From NCBI RefSeq assembly GCF_012641435.1, contig NZ_JABAIJ010000004.1, forward strand, positions 1 to 64,000: 64,000 bases of DNA. Reading direction: 5' to 3'. This DNA is from Rhizobium sp. P38BS-XIX (GTDB taxonomy: Bacteria > Pseudomonadota > Alphaproteobacteria > Rhizobiales > Rhizobiaceae). Made by a program: the position numbers and the translations under genes. The notes under the pieces were generated by a model. That model did no database searches. It saw only the letters and a list, made by a program, of their open reading frames with translations, and had not been told where the DNA came from. Shown here in pieces: positions 8,163 to 17,131 of the stretch (position 1 is the stretch's first letter; the number at the start of each line of letters is the position of its first letter).

Positions 8163-8900
8163 ATGGGTATGAAATTGGATGGCAAGGTCGCGATCGTGAC
8201 CGGCGGCAGCGCAGGCATCGGCCTGGGGATTGCAAAGCAACTCGCGGCGGAAGGCGCACTTGTCTACATCACCGGTCGCCGTCAGAGCGAACTTGACACC
8301 GCTGTCGCAGCGATCGGCCACGGGGCAATCGCGGTGCAGGCGGACGCGTCGAAGCTCGCCGAGCTGGACAGGCTCTATGAAGTTGTGAAGAAAGATAATC
8401 GGCAGATCGATGTCCTCGTCCTCAATGCCGGTTTTTATGAGTTCATGAAGTTCGGCGAAATCACCGAAGAGCATTTCGACAAGACCTACAATACCAACGT
8501 CCGCGGCCTTCTCTTCGGGTTCCAGAAGGCGTTGCCGGTCTTGCGCGATGGCGCATCGATCATCCTGACAGGCTCCATCGCCGCGTCGAAGGGCATTCCG
8601 AACATGTCGGTCTATTCTTCGACTAAGGCAGCAGTCCGGAATCTCGTTCGCGGCTGGATCAACGATACGAAGGAGCGCGGATTCCGCATCAACGTCCTGA
8701 GCCCCGGTCACACACTGACGCCTGGCTTGTCAGGGCTTATTCCCGCAGAAGCATACGAAGGAATCACCGGCACAATCCCGCTCGGACGTATGGGTACTCC
8801 TGAGGATATGGGCAAAACCGCCCTCTTCCTTGCGTCTGACGATAGCGCCTATATCACGGGTATCGAGATCCACGTCGATGGTGGTGTCGCTCAGTACTGA
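8163..8900 (+). CDS. SDR-family oxidoreductase
   Basis: A complete classical SDR of 245 residues: TGGSAGIG cofactor loop near residue 14, ITGRR after beta-2 (NADP preference), LNAG near residue 86, a catalytic serine in ILTGS and the YSSTK tyrosine-lysine pair near residue 150, then LSPGHT and the C-terminal HVDGG. The ATGGGTATG start offers two methionines, with AGGATAATTCC upstream. It stands alone with a strong hairpin just downstream. A shared LysR box in its promoter links it to the GST/lysR pair. The substrate is unknown. Confidence 0.9.
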   Translation: MGMKLDGKVAIVTGGSAGIGLGIAKQLAAEGALVYITGRRQSELDTAVAAIGHGAIAVQADASKLAELDRLYEVVKKDNRQIDVLVLNAGFYEFMKFGEITEEHFDKTYNTNVRGLLFGFQKALPVLRDGASIILTGSIAASKGIPNMSVYSSTKAAVRNLVRGWINDTKERGFRINVLSPGHTLTPGLSGLIPAEAYEGITGTIPLGRMGTPEDMGKTALFLASDDSAYITGIEIHVDGGVAQY

Positions 8901-8906
8901 GCGATC

Positions 8907-8933
8907 GCCGGGCGGACCAATTATCCGCCCGGC
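8907..8933 (+). terminator. Strong hairpin after the SDR gene
   Basis: A 10-bp perfect stem (GCCGGGCGGA with TCCGCCCGGC, seven-base loop) starts six bases after the SDR stop codon. No T run follows, but the position and stability fit a terminator. Confidence 0.65.
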
Positions 8934-8991
8934 TCCGGTGCCGTTTGGCAGTTAACTAGAAGCAACATTCCGCGCCGGTTGACATTCTGCT

Positions 8992-9262
8992 ATGGACGTC
9001 GCCTTTGTCATGGCATCGGTGACATCCGACATCCGAAACTTCCTTACCGCCGAAGACTTTGCAAAAATGCGAAAGGCTGCGGCGGTTGTTCACCATAGCC
9101 GCGCTGATGTTGTCGACTTCGATGCAATGGCGGCAGTATCCGAAACGGACACATTCTCGCAGTCAGCGATGTCTATCCTCAGGAGCCCCTCGGCCAGGAT
9201 CACCCTGTCCGTTCACTTGAAAACCTCATTCTGCCGGCCCACCGCGCCGGTGGCGTGTTCCC
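8992..9262 (+). pseudogene. D-2-hydroxyacid dehydrogenase remnant, frameshifted
   Basis: The first frame reads MASVTSDIRNFLTAEDFAKM and then SRADVVDFDAMAAV, matching the cofactor-binding part of D-isomer 2-hydroxyacid dehydrogenases. After about 9137 the match moves to another frame: NGHILAVSDVYPQEPLGQ, then HPVRSLENLILPAHRAGG. One missing base near 9137/9138 would reconnect them. The N-terminal half of the enzyme and a proper C-terminus are absent, so this is a decayed fragment rather than a sequencing slip alone. Confidence 0.7.
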
Positions 9263-9388
9263 AGAGGCAGACGGAGCGGTGAAATACTCCACACGCCCGT
9301 TACATTTTCGCAGCCGACTCCGTCTTACAACAGGGCCGAACGAACCGCGCAACAGTCAAAAGTCGTCGTAGCACCTCGGCAGACAAGT

Positions 9389-9844
9389 TTATTCGATGCT
9401 TGCGCCACCGATCGTAATAGTGGCGCCCATCCCATCACCCGTCTGAGGTTCAAGGCCTATTTCTACCGTTCGCACCTGACGACACACGGCATCGTCGGGC
9501 AGCGGAAAGCCGAAGCGTTGCGAGTTGCCGCTGCGTGACACAGAGAAAGCTTCGCTTGGAAAAATACCAAAGCGGCCAATTTCCCTCAGCACGTCGCCGC
9601 AGTGCACAGAAACAACCATTGTCACAGGTCCCGCGGTTGACGGTTCATACGCGTTGACGGTCACGACAATCCGTTTGCGGCCATCGACTGGCGCGTGCTG
9701 CGCCGCGCCAGCAATGGCTATCGTAACCGGCTTGTCGACAGTCGCTTGCATAGCGTCCTCATTGGCGTAAGCCGGGCTGGCGACGCGCAACATCGAGAAT
9801 GCCGCCGCGCAAATGGCGATAAGCACCCAACGATGATAGCGCAT
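9389..9844 (-). CDS. Exported hypothetical protein downstream of tyrosinase
   Basis: A 151-residue protein with a clear signal peptide (RWVLIAICAAAFSML, cleavage after AYA) and a beta-rich remainder containing KRIVVTVNAYEPSTAGPVTM and a pair of cysteines (VHCGD, AVCRQ). I do not recognise a family. It follows the tyrosinase gene by 32 bases on the same strand, so the two are probably cotranscribed. An accessory role, for example as a copper-delivery or caddie-like partner of the exported tyrosinase, is possible but unproven. Confidence 0.7.
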   Translation of the reverse strand: MRYHRWVLIAICAAAFSMLRVASPAYANEDAMQATVDKPVTIAIAGAAQHAPVDGRKRIVVTVNAYEPSTAGPVTMVVSVHCGDVLREIGRFGIFPSEAFSVSRSGNSQRFGFPLPDDAVCRQVRTVEIGLEPQTGDGMGATITIGGASIE

Positions 9845-9876
9845 CGACCTCTCCGTTATCCAGCCTAGTCGAAATG

Positions 9877-11403
9877 CTAGGCGGCCACTATGGCGATTTC
9901 GAGCCTTGCGGGCTTGGCGCTGCCCGGCTTGCCTTGACCCGCTCCGACGGGGACCAGCTGCAGGTCGATGGCCTCGGCATCCGCATTCCCTGCACCATAG
10001 ACCCGCTGGATCGCATCCGTAAGATCGAGAACAAACGAGGGCGGCGGCCGATGGCCGTGGGCGCCGTGATGCTCGCCACTATGATCGAGAACAGCGAAGG
10101 ACCCCACATAGTGTGGATCGGTAACGGGCGTATCCGCCGTGAGATCGCGCTTGCCGAGGAAGACGAGAACGCTGGTCGTCTTGGGATCGGTAATCTCGAC
10201 ATCACGCAGGAATGCAAGCACCCGGGGCGTGGAAGCCGCCTGCTCCTGCGCGGCGCCGAAATCCATCATGTCCATCCCCGAGGGCAAAGGGGGCTGGCTG
10301 ACGATACTCTGCAACGCGCCGGCGGGAAGCTTGATCGGCAATGAAAGCGGAGCGTTCGTCGTTGCCGCCTTGCTGTTGTCTGCCGAAACAGTCGTCAAGC
10401 CTGCGACCGCAACCTCGGGCGCTGTCGCCGCAATGACGGAGGACAGCTTGTCATCCAGGGCCAGCGTCTTGGCGCTTGCAGTCGCAACCTTGAAGTAGTT
10501 CCGGAAGCCGTATGTATATCCGAGTTCTTCCGGGACATAGAGGTCGGACACTTTAGGAGACCAGAAGCTGCCGTCGACATTGTAGAAATTCTGGTTGAAC
10601 GGCATGTTGGTCCAGAGCGGATCGTTGCTGTTGCCGTTGCGCAGATTCCAGGTCGCCCAGATGCGGTCGATATTGCCGTGATGCATGAAGAAGATCGGGT
10701 CACGCGGAGACGAGGCGGTTGGCATGAAACCACCTATATTGTTATGGACCTGATTGTGTGGTGTGGCTTCCAATATCCCCTGCGTGCCGCCGCCGCCGAC
10801 GATCCACGACGGATCGAGCGAGTTCTGACCACGGGGACGGCTGGTGCCGAAGACTTCGAACGGCGTGGCCGCAAGGATTGCCTTCAAAACATCGGGACCA
10901 ACGATTTGTGGCGGCATTGGCCGCGTGGACGGCCAGGTGCGCGTCGGCACATAAAGGGAATTATCCTTACCGTCAGGCGTCTTCTGCATGGTGAACACTT
11001 CCGGCAGATACGGATTGGCGGTCCAGTCCCAGAACGGCATGGCGAAATCGTTGTTCTTGGTTACCTGTCGGACGATGCGTTCGTACATCGCCGTATAGGC
11101 CCTATGCCACGGCAGGAAATACCAGTTGCCGTGAGGGCAATATTTGAAGCCGGCATCACTGCCGTGGATTTCCGATAGCTTGATCCAGGTGAATTTCTCG
11201 CCGGGGGAAGCCGCCTTGAGGAGGCGCACTGCATCACGATAGGTCGCCACGATCGGATCGTTCCAGGCCAATCCCTGAAGTGAACGCCGCCATGGAACCG
11301 GCGGTATCTGTGCGAACGCCTTCATGCCCGGCAATCCGCTGGCGAGCAGGCCCGCCCCGATAACGCCGCCCTGAACGATGACAGATCTGCGTGTGATGCT
11401 CAT
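9877..11403 (-). CDS. Tat-exported tyrosinase (polyphenol oxidase)
   Basis: A 508-residue type-3 copper enzyme that oxidises phenols to quinones. ATG 11403 is chosen because AAGGGAGAG lies just upstream and the protein then opens with the Tat signal MSITRRSVIVQGGVIGAGLL. The CuA histidines are in LSEIHGSD (H80), CPHGNWY (H91, with the neighbouring cysteine) and LPWHRAY (H100). The CuB histidines are in TPHNQVHNN (H216, H220) and FFMHHGNIDRIW (H241/H242). The long C-terminal part contains a histidine-rich stretch, GEHHGAHGHRP. It is followed by a small exported protein and preceded by a multicopper-oxidase remnant, suggesting a former phenol-oxidation cluster. Confidence 0.9.
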   Translation of the reverse strand: MSITRRSVIVQGGVIGAGLLASGLPGMKAFAQIPPVPWRRSLQGLAWNDPIVATYRDAVRLLKAASPGEKFTWIKLSEIHGSDAGFKYCPHGNWYFLPWHRAYTAMYERIVRQVTKNNDFAMPFWDWTANPYLPEVFTMQKTPDGKDNSLYVPTRTWPSTRPMPPQIVGPDVLKAILAATPFEVFGTSRPRGQNSLDPSWIVGGGGTQGILEATPHNQVHNNIGGFMPTASSPRDPIFFMHHGNIDRIWATWNLRNGNSNDPLWTNMPFNQNFYNVDGSFWSPKVSDLYVPEELGYTYGFRNYFKVATASAKTLALDDKLSSVIAATAPEVAVAGLTTVSADNSKAATTNAPLSLPIKLPAGALQSIVSQPPLPSGMDMMDFGAAQEQAASTPRVLAFLRDVEITDPKTTSVLVFLGKRDLTADTPVTDPHYVGSFAVLDHSGEHHGAHGHRPPPSFVLDLTDAIQRVYGAGNADAEAIDLQLVPVGAGQGKPGSAKPARLEIAIVAA

Positions 11404-11443
11404 TTTACTCTCCCTTGGGTTCAAAGACTTTTCCTGTCTAAAA

Positions 11444-11660
11444 TCAATGCTGCATGGAGGCCGGTTGCGGACCGTCGGTGGGGCGCAGCAGTCGCGCGCA
11501 ATTCGCGCCACCACCGCCATCAGACAATTCGATGCAGACGTTCTGCATCATCCCTTGGTCCTCATGATCGAGAATATGGCAATGCAGGACATAGTGGCCG
11601 ATGAAGTGCTCATATCTGGCGCAGATCCGGATCTTACAGGCCGACGAGGCGGGCTTGGCC
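11444..11660 (-). pseudogene. Multicopper oxidase C-terminal remnant
   Basis: The minus strand reads YEHFIGHYVLHCHILDHEDQ then GMMQNVCIEL before stopping at TGA 11444-11446. HCHILDHEDQGMM is the C-terminal type-1/type-3 copper motif of multicopper (laccase-like) oxidases. No matching N-terminal domains or other copper motifs are seen upstream, so only the last 60-70 residues survive. It ends about 40 bases before the tyrosinase start, in the same orientation. Confidence 0.75.
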
Positions 11661-12133
11661 TGGAAGCGGCGGGATTGCTGATCACGCTATTCACCATAGC
11701 CTGTCCTTCCAGACACCCTTCGGGCCAAGATATTACGGGGCGACAGTCTCGCCTGCCCGATCGGCCGCCCCGGGCGCGCTGACGTCGACACCCCCGCCTG
11801 TGACTTCTTAAGCCCGTTCGTTGGTAACCGGCTCATCGGTGCCGCACCGGGATGCGCTTCTTCCTGGACCGGGGGGTTGGAAAAGAGTGGTTTCGCCTGC
11901 TGACCGAAAGCTGGCATCGAGAAACTGCAAGCCGCACGGGCCGCCGATATCTCCAGCCTATTTCGCCAGATTGACCCCATTGCCATCGTGTTCACCGACA
12001 TCGCATGTGTCCCATATATCGGCCGAATCTTCGGGATCCGCGACGCCAATTCGCCCCGCGCGTTCGGCCCCTCGGTGCAGAGAGCGCGGCAAACAAGCCG
12101 GCAACCTCAATCCTGAATTTAAATGCTTCCTGG
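11661..12133. other. Degraded stretch without a recognisable gene
   Basis: A 120-residue minus frame (11687-12049) covers part of this region but lacks protein-like features. The region lies where the rest of the multicopper oxidase would be expected, but no copper motif or cupredoxin segment could be read in any frame. Confidence 0.35.
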
Positions 12134-12553
12134 TCAGGCTTGCCTGACGGCGATGAAGGAAGCGACATAACCGGCGGGAGACCCGTTATGCGGCTTCGCA
12201 CGAATGACCGAGCCGACAAAGGCCGGGACCTGGTTGACGCCGTTAGGCCAGGCAAAGGCATTCGTACCATGATAGTCGTATTGCCAACCTGCCGTTGGCG
12301 TCCCCGATCGCCCGGCACCCACAATCTCGATGCGAATTTCCCCGCCCTCCAGCGGCACCACGGCTCCGGTGAGATCAAGAAGGTAGCCCGAGCCCATATC
12401 GAGCGTACCGGTCACCTTCCCGCCCGAAACCGCAAGATTGAACACGCCTTCACCGAATATATTTTGAAGCGCCTTCTGCGCATCGTCCCCGATGAGCGCG
12501 GGATCGTTTCGGTAGCTTCTGTACGTCCAGCTGCCCTGCAACAAAAAGGACAT
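12134..12553 (-). CDS. Hypothetical beta-rich protein (139 aa)
   Basis: From ATG 12553 the protein reads MSFLLQGSWTYRSYRNDPAL and continues with NIFGEGVFNLAVSGGKVTGT, GGEIRIEIVGAGR and GYVASFIAVRQA, which suggests a small beta-barrel or jelly-roll fold. A G-rich ribosome site lies immediately upstream of ATG 12553, so the longer in-frame reading is not needed. No signal peptide is seen. It is oriented like the tyrosinase and the multicopper-oxidase remnant and probably headed their operon. The function is unknown. Confidence 0.65.
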   Translation of the reverse strand: MSFLLQGSWTYRSYRNDPALIGDDAQKALQNIFGEGVFNLAVSGGKVTGTLDMGSGYLLDLTGAVVPLEGGEIRIEIVGAGRSGTPTAGWQYDYHGTNAFAWPNGVNQVPAFVGSVIRAKPHNGSPAGYVASFIAVRQA

Positions 12554-13427
12554 AGACACCCCCAAATTGCCTCTAACGATGTGCCTGCCAGTGGCACCGA
12601 GACACTCTCTTATGTGTCCCGTCCGGGCCATCCGGCAGCACGATTAAGGAGAACATAAATGACATTTTACAATTTCGGAGAGTATATAGAGCAGGTTGAA
12701 TTAGCAATATGTAATATTAAAAATATACGATATTCGCGCGTGATAACCTGAGCCGCACCCTGAAACAAACACGTCGCGGTGCGACCATCCCTCAGACGCC
12801 AACCTTCGATCGCCCCCAGGGCCAGACTTAATGAATTTTGCTCCCGCGCGGAGGTCCATCATCGCAATATCCATTGTCTAAGCTCTTGGAGGGATATAAA
12901 CCGTCGACCAGGTTCAGATAGCCTGCGGATATGAGTAAACCAGAATAGATCCTGCTTATCGAGCTATACCAAGACGGCCAACTCTGCGGTTATGCTTTCG
13001 AAATTCACGCACTCACCTCTCCCACATGGCCTGGGAGGCGACCTCTTCCGCCGATCGTCGTGGTGACATCGCAGGCGGTGCAGGAACGGTAGGCATATCA
13101 AGCGAAGCAACGGAGCAACGTGAAAAGCTTCTGGTTTCGGTGGGAATCGCTATGGTTCCATTTCCTGTCTTGACGAGCGCCCGATCAATCGGGACCAAAT
13201 CTTGGAGAAATATTACAATAATACCAATTGTTAATTCCATAATGTTAAATATCTGACTTTATGCGTTGGCGGAGTGCGTTCAAGGATGAAGTGCGACTTG
13301 CTAGCGACCCAAATGGGTTGTCTATTGCGAGGACGTTACAATGAAACGCACCTAATCTTTCGAGGTCACAGCGTACTATGGCCAATGGTAGGCCGGAGTA
13401 ACCTCGATCCGTGATGTACGATCCCCT
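12554..13427. other. Long intergenic stretch, nothing recognised
   Basis: About 870 bases, with an AT-rich segment near 12660-12730 upstream of the hypothetical/tyrosinase genes that probably contains their promoter. Two short frames near 13013-13256 overlap on opposite strands and neither is convincing. No RNA gene or mobile-element end was recognised. Confidence 0.4.
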
Positions 13428-14327
13428 TCACTTTCGCGCCGGTCGAAGCCGCGCTTCTGCGACGAAACGTTCCAAGAGCGCGTTGCGATTGGCAGGTGAC
13501 CAGAAAAGCGCGAGCCTGTGATTGCATAGCACGGGCTCGGTTCTCTTCAGAACAAGCTCGTTCAGAATCGGATTTGCCCCTTCAGAGAGAAGGCATGCTC
13601 CCACGCCCGCGGCCGTCAATGCCATCTGCGACTGCGTCGTTGCCACATCGGCATGGACGATCCGTGGCGCAATGCCGAGCGCACGCAGCGCCTCAAGCTG
13701 ATGATCGTAATGGGCTCGATGATATTCCCGGGGAGCAAGGACGATGTCCAGCTGTTCCAAATCCTCGGCATGAAGCACCGGCTTACCGGCAAAGGGATGG
13801 CGCTTCGGGAGACAAATGAGGTAAGGCGCCTCCCATATCGGCAGCGATATCATTTCATCCAGCAGACGGTCTGGTGTGGGCAGCGACAGGAAGCCGGCGT
13901 CGATCTCTCCTTCGTTGAGCTTGTCGCTCATCTGCTCCGCCGTCATTTCTATAAGGAATAGCTGTGCGTCTCTTGCTACCGCGCGAAAGGAAGCGAGCAG
14001 TTCTGTAACGACCGGATAGGACATGTAGCTTGGAATTCCGATCCGAAGCTCCTTCTTGTCGTCGTGACTGTCGAGAAGATCAATCGTTTCGTCCAGAAGT
14101 CCGAGAATGCGGCTCGCGCGCGCTGCGAGCAATTCGCCTCGGGCCGTCAGCCGAAGCAGGCGCGCGCCACGTTCGACCAAGACGACGCCAAGCGTTTCTT
14201 CGAGTTGCGCGATCTGATGGCTCAACGTCGGCTGGGTGATGGCCAGAGCGTTTGCGGCACGGCCAAACCCGCCGCATCGTTTCAGCTCCACGAGGTAGAT
14301 GAGTTGTCGCAGGCTGATCCGCCGCAA
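13428..14327 (-). CDS. LysR-family regulator of the importer/hydrolase operon
   Basis: A 299-residue LysR protein of the OxyR/CynR-like branch. The helix-turn-helix is LRQLIYLVELKRCGGFGRAA and QPTLSHQIAQLEE. The effector domain carries IGIPSYMSYPVVTELLASFR, GEIDAGFLSLP and LPKRHPFAGKP. The start is a TTG at 14327 with GAAGG about nine bases upstream; no ATG fits. It is divergent from the MBL-hydrolase/ABC-importer operon, and a textbook LysR palindrome lies between them. It is therefore the likely substrate-responsive activator of that operon. Confidence 0.88.
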   Translation of the reverse strand: MRRISLRQLIYLVELKRCGGFGRAANALAITQPTLSHQIAQLEETLGVVLVERGARLLRLTARGELLAARASRILGLLDETIDLLDSHDDKKELRIGIPSYMSYPVVTELLASFRAVARDAQLFLIEMTAEQMSDKLNEGEIDAGFLSLPTPDRLLDEMISLPIWEAPYLICLPKRHPFAGKPVLHAEDLEQLDIVLAPREYHRAHYDHQLEALRALGIAPRIVHADVATTQSQMALTAAGVGACLLSEGANPILNELVLKRTEPVLCNHRLALFWSPANRNALLERFVAEARLRPARK

Positions 14328-14396
14328 TCGTTGTGCCTTCGGCGAGAAATGAGCGGGCTTGGCTATGGCGTGTCTCCTGGTCGGGCCTGAGTCCTA

Positions 14397-14415
14397 TCAT
14401 AGATACTTTCTATGA
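14397..14415. promoter_or_regulatory. LysR operator in the divergent promoter
   Basis: The perfect arms TCATAGA and TCTATGA around a five-base spacer contain ATAG-N7-CTAT, the classical LysR recognition pattern. The site is 70 bp upstream of the lysR start and about 80 bp upstream of the MBL-hydrolase start. Confidence 0.7.
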
Positions 14416-14497
14416 GACGCATGTGAAAACAATTGAACTGTCACGATACGGTTATCCTAAATCCATAGAGGCCCGTTGCGTAATCGAGGATGCAAGT

Positions 14498-15340
14498 GTG
14501 GCTATGAGAAGCAGTTCGTTGACGGTGTTGGGTTCGTCGGGAGGCTTTCCGATTTCGGGCTTTGCCTGCTCGGGTTATCTCGCGCGTATTGCCGGCCAGC
14601 GCCTCTTGCTAGATTGCGGTCCCGGTATTGCCGGCGCGCTGATCGGCGCGGATGCGACGGCCGGCGTGGATGCTGTGATCATCAGCCATCTGCATCCCGA
14701 TCATGTGCTTGATCTCATCCCGCTTGCCTATGCGCTGATGACAGAATGGCTGACGGAAGGCCGCACTCAACGCGTCCCGCTTTATCTGCCGCCCGGCGGC
14801 TTGGAATTCATAGAGAAGCTTTCTGGCCTCTTCGGTCATCGCAACTGGCGCTTCGAGGAGGGTGGCGGCAATGCCGGATACCGGGCACTCGGCGCCGCCC
14901 TCGCCCGCGGCGAAGACTGGCTGCTGACCGTATTCGAAGCATGTGAATACGAGCCGGGCGACGATATCGTCCTTGACGGGACGACGGTTGCGACCTTTCC
15001 GGTCGATCACCGGATCCCGACGGCCGCGATGCGCATCAGGTTCGAAGGCGCCGATCTCGTTTACTCCGCCGATACCCGCTTCCTGCCGGCGCTGGGAAAT
15101 TTTGCCGCCGGCACCGACCTCTTCCTTGTCGATGCGCATTTCTCAGGCCCGAAGGCTCCCGGCGGCCTGCACATGACACCGGCAGATGCCGGACGTCTCG
15201 CGACGATCGCAAATGCAAAGCGCCTCGTTCTTTGCCATCTGGGCACGCCTGAGGACTGTGCCTCGGCGCGGCAGACTGCGGCAGCGCATTTCAGCGGTGT
15301 GATTCATACGGCCTATGATACGCGGGAGTACAGCCTGTGA
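14498..15340 (+). CDS. MBL-fold metallo-hydrolase, phosphodiesterase-like
   Basis: A 280-residue metallo-beta-lactamase-fold enzyme of the RNase Z/PhnP-like type. It has LTVLGSSGGFP at the N-terminus, the dinuclear metal motif SHLHPDH near residue 70, a later VDHRIPTAAMRI, and SADTRF and DAHFS with conserved metal-binding aspartate and histidine. The final LCHLG fits the last metal histidine. GTG 14498 is preferred because GAGGA lies seven bases upstream; ATG 14504 is an alternative. Its stop overlaps the next gene by four bases, so it is the first gene of the importer operon. It probably cleaves a phosphodiester or lactone-type substrate. Confidence 0.85.
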   Translation: MAMRSSSLTVLGSSGGFPISGFACSGYLARIAGQRLLLDCGPGIAGALIGADATAGVDAVIISHLHPDHVLDLIPLAYALMTEWLTEGRTQRVPLYLPPGGLEFIEKLSGLFGHRNWRFEEGGGNAGYRALGAALARGEDWLLTVFEACEYEPGDDIVLDGTTVATFPVDHRIPTAAMRIRFEGADLVYSADTRFLPALGNFAAGTDLFLVDAHFSGPKAPGGLHMTPADAGRLATIANAKRLVLCHLGTPEDCASARQTAAAHFSGVIHTAYDTREYSL

Positions 15341-16260
15341 CGCAGTCGAACGCGCGCATCCTGACGCCGATCACGGCGCCCGCACCCGGTATTGGCGAGC
15401 GTGCCGCACCCTTCGTGCTGGTCTCACCAATGCTGGTATTGCTGGTCGTTTTCACCATCTTGCCCTGTCTCTTGACATTGGTGTTGGCTTTCTTCGAAAC
15501 CGACATCCTTGCCGGCACAGTCCGGTTCGTCGGCTTTTCGAATTTCGTCAAAGCTTTTGTACGCGGCGACCTCGCCAACAGTGTAGGCGTGACACTGCTC
15601 TACATGGCGCTCACCGTCCCCACTTCGATGATATTCGGCTTGCTCGTAGCGCTCGGCATCAACAGCCTCGGCTACGGCCGCGTCTTCTGGCGGGCCGTCT
15701 ATTTCCTCCCCGTCGCCGCGACGCTGGTCGCAATGTCGATCGTCTGGCGCTGGATGTTCGTTGGCCGACGCGGTCTGATAGACCACATGCTTGGGCCATT
15801 GACCGGTGTGACCGATTGGCTGAATTCGCCGGGGCTTGCGCTTCCCGCCGTCGCCGTCGTCGGCAATTGGCAACAGATTGGCTTCATCGCCATACTTTAT
15901 CTTGCAGCACTCGCCGCCGTGCCGCGCCATCAGCTTGAGGCTGCCCGCGTCGACGGCGCCAATGGCTGGAACCGCTTCTGGCACGTCACATGGCCAGCCA
16001 TCGGCCCCACGACTGTTTTCGCCGGCATCATCACGTCAGTAAACGCCATGCGCGTCTTCGACAGCGTGTCGACCATGACCGGCGGCGGCCCCTCGCGTCA
16101 TTCGCAAACGCTTGCACATCTGATGTGGGAGCGCGGCATATATTTCTTCGATATTGGCGGCGGTTCCGTCGTCACCCTGGTCCTCGTCGCGCTGGCGCTT
16201 ATCGCCACCTTCCTTCAGCGCGTCCTGACGGCTCGTCTTGAAAAGGCAGGCTCCCGATGA
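15337..16260 (+). CDS. ABC importer permease, MalF/UgpA type
   Basis: A 307-residue inner-membrane permease with about six transmembrane helices. The first is SPMLVLLVVFTILPCLLTLV and the last VVTLVLVALALIATFLQRVL. The EAA loop that contacts the ATPase is LEAARVDGANGWNRFWHVTW. It starts with GTG overlapping the MBL stop (GTGA) and overlaps the second permease by ATGA, indicating translational coupling. With the next three genes it forms a CUT1-type importer. Confidence 0.93.
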   Translation: MTQSNARILTPITAPAPGIGERAAPFVLVSPMLVLLVVFTILPCLLTLVLAFFETDILAGTVRFVGFSNFVKAFVRGDLANSVGVTLLYMALTVPTSMIFGLLVALGINSLGYGRVFWRAVYFLPVAATLVAMSIVWRWMFVGRRGLIDHMLGPLTGVTDWLNSPGLALPAVAVVGNWQQIGFIAILYLAALAAVPRHQLEAARVDGANGWNRFWHVTWPAIGPTTVFAGIITSVNAMRVFDSVSTMTGGGPSRHSQTLAHLMWERGIYFFDIGGGSVVTLVLVALALIATFLQRVLTARLEKAGSR

Positions 16261-17102
16261 TCCCCACTTCCGCACGCGGTCGCTATCTCCTGCAGCAGGG
16301 TAGCATTCATCTCGCCCTCACCATCGGGGCCGTGTTCATGCTGCTGCCGTTCTGGCTGATGTTGCGAACGTCGTTCACGCCACCCGATGATATTTTCCGC
16401 GGCAACCTGCTTGCATTACCCGCCTTCACGCTGGAAAATTATGTGCGCGTCTTCGAGGACGTGCCGATCCTGCGCTACTATTTAAACGGTATCGTTGTGG
16501 TCGTCGCCATCTTCGTCGGGCAGGTCGCCGTTTGCGTGCCTGCGGCCTATGCGCTGTCCAGGCTTCGATTTGCCGGACAGGCTCTGAGCCTTTGGCTGGT
16601 GCTCGCCGCGATGATGGTGCCCTATCAGGTCACCGCCATTCCCGTCTATGTGCTGCTGTCGCAACTCGGTCTCGTCAACAGCTACGGCGCGCTCATCCTG
16701 CCCTTTTTGAGTTCCGCATTCAGCGTCTTCCTATTACGCCAGTTCTTTCTCTCGATACCACAATCCGTGTTCGAGTCGGCCAGGCTAGACGGCGCCTCGC
16801 CCTTTCGCATTCTTTGGTACATCGTCTTCCCAATGGCGCGGCCGGCAATCACAACGTTCGGCATCTTCAGCTTTGTGTCGCACTGGAACGATTATTTCTG
16901 GCCATCCTTCGTGCTGCGCAACGATACCGCCGCAACCGTACCTTTCGGCATCGTCCGGTTTCTCGATCAGGAACTCGGATCGGAATACGGGCCGCAGATG
17001 GCCGCCGCCACTTTGACCGTTCTTCCATTGCTGGTCGGCTTCCTGCTGGCGCAGCGGCAATTCATTGCCGGCATGTCCATGACATCCGGCCAGGTCGACT
17101 GA
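16257..17102 (+). CDS. ABC importer permease, MalG/UgpE type
   Basis: A 281-residue second permease. TM1 is IGAVFMLLPFWLMLRTSF, followed by the CUT1-typical FTLENYVRVFEDVPILRYYL. The EAA loop is FESARLDGASPFRILWYIVF, and the chain ends with a terminal membrane helix. It pairs with the upstream MalF-like permease to form the transmembrane channel of the importer. Confidence 0.93.
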   Translation: MIPTSARGRYLLQQGSIHLALTIGAVFMLLPFWLMLRTSFTPPDDIFRGNLLALPAFTLENYVRVFEDVPILRYYLNGIVVVVAIFVGQVAVCVPAAYALSRLRFAGQALSLWLVLAAMMVPYQVTAIPVYVLLSQLGLVNSYGALILPFLSSAFSVFLLRQFFLSIPQSVFESARLDGASPFRILWYIVFPMARPAITTFGIFSFVSHWNDYFWPSFVLRNDTAATVPFGIVRFLDQELGSEYGPQMAAATLTVLPLLVGFLLAQRQFIAGMSMTSGQVD

Positions 17103-17131
17103 AAATCCCTTTCCACTTCGGAGTTTTATCA

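Noticed and set aside
8028..8711. 227-residue minus-strand open frame
   Set aside because: Antisense of the SDR gene, which has complete SDR motifs on the plus strand.
12005..12658. 217-residue plus-strand frame
   Set aside because: Antisense to the hypothetical gene 12134-12553, whose protein sequence and ribosome site look real. The plus frame has random-like composition.
16532..17131. N-terminal extension of the solute-binding protein
   Set aside because: It overlaps the permease gene out of frame. ATG 17132 has a ribosome site and begins a proper signal peptide.
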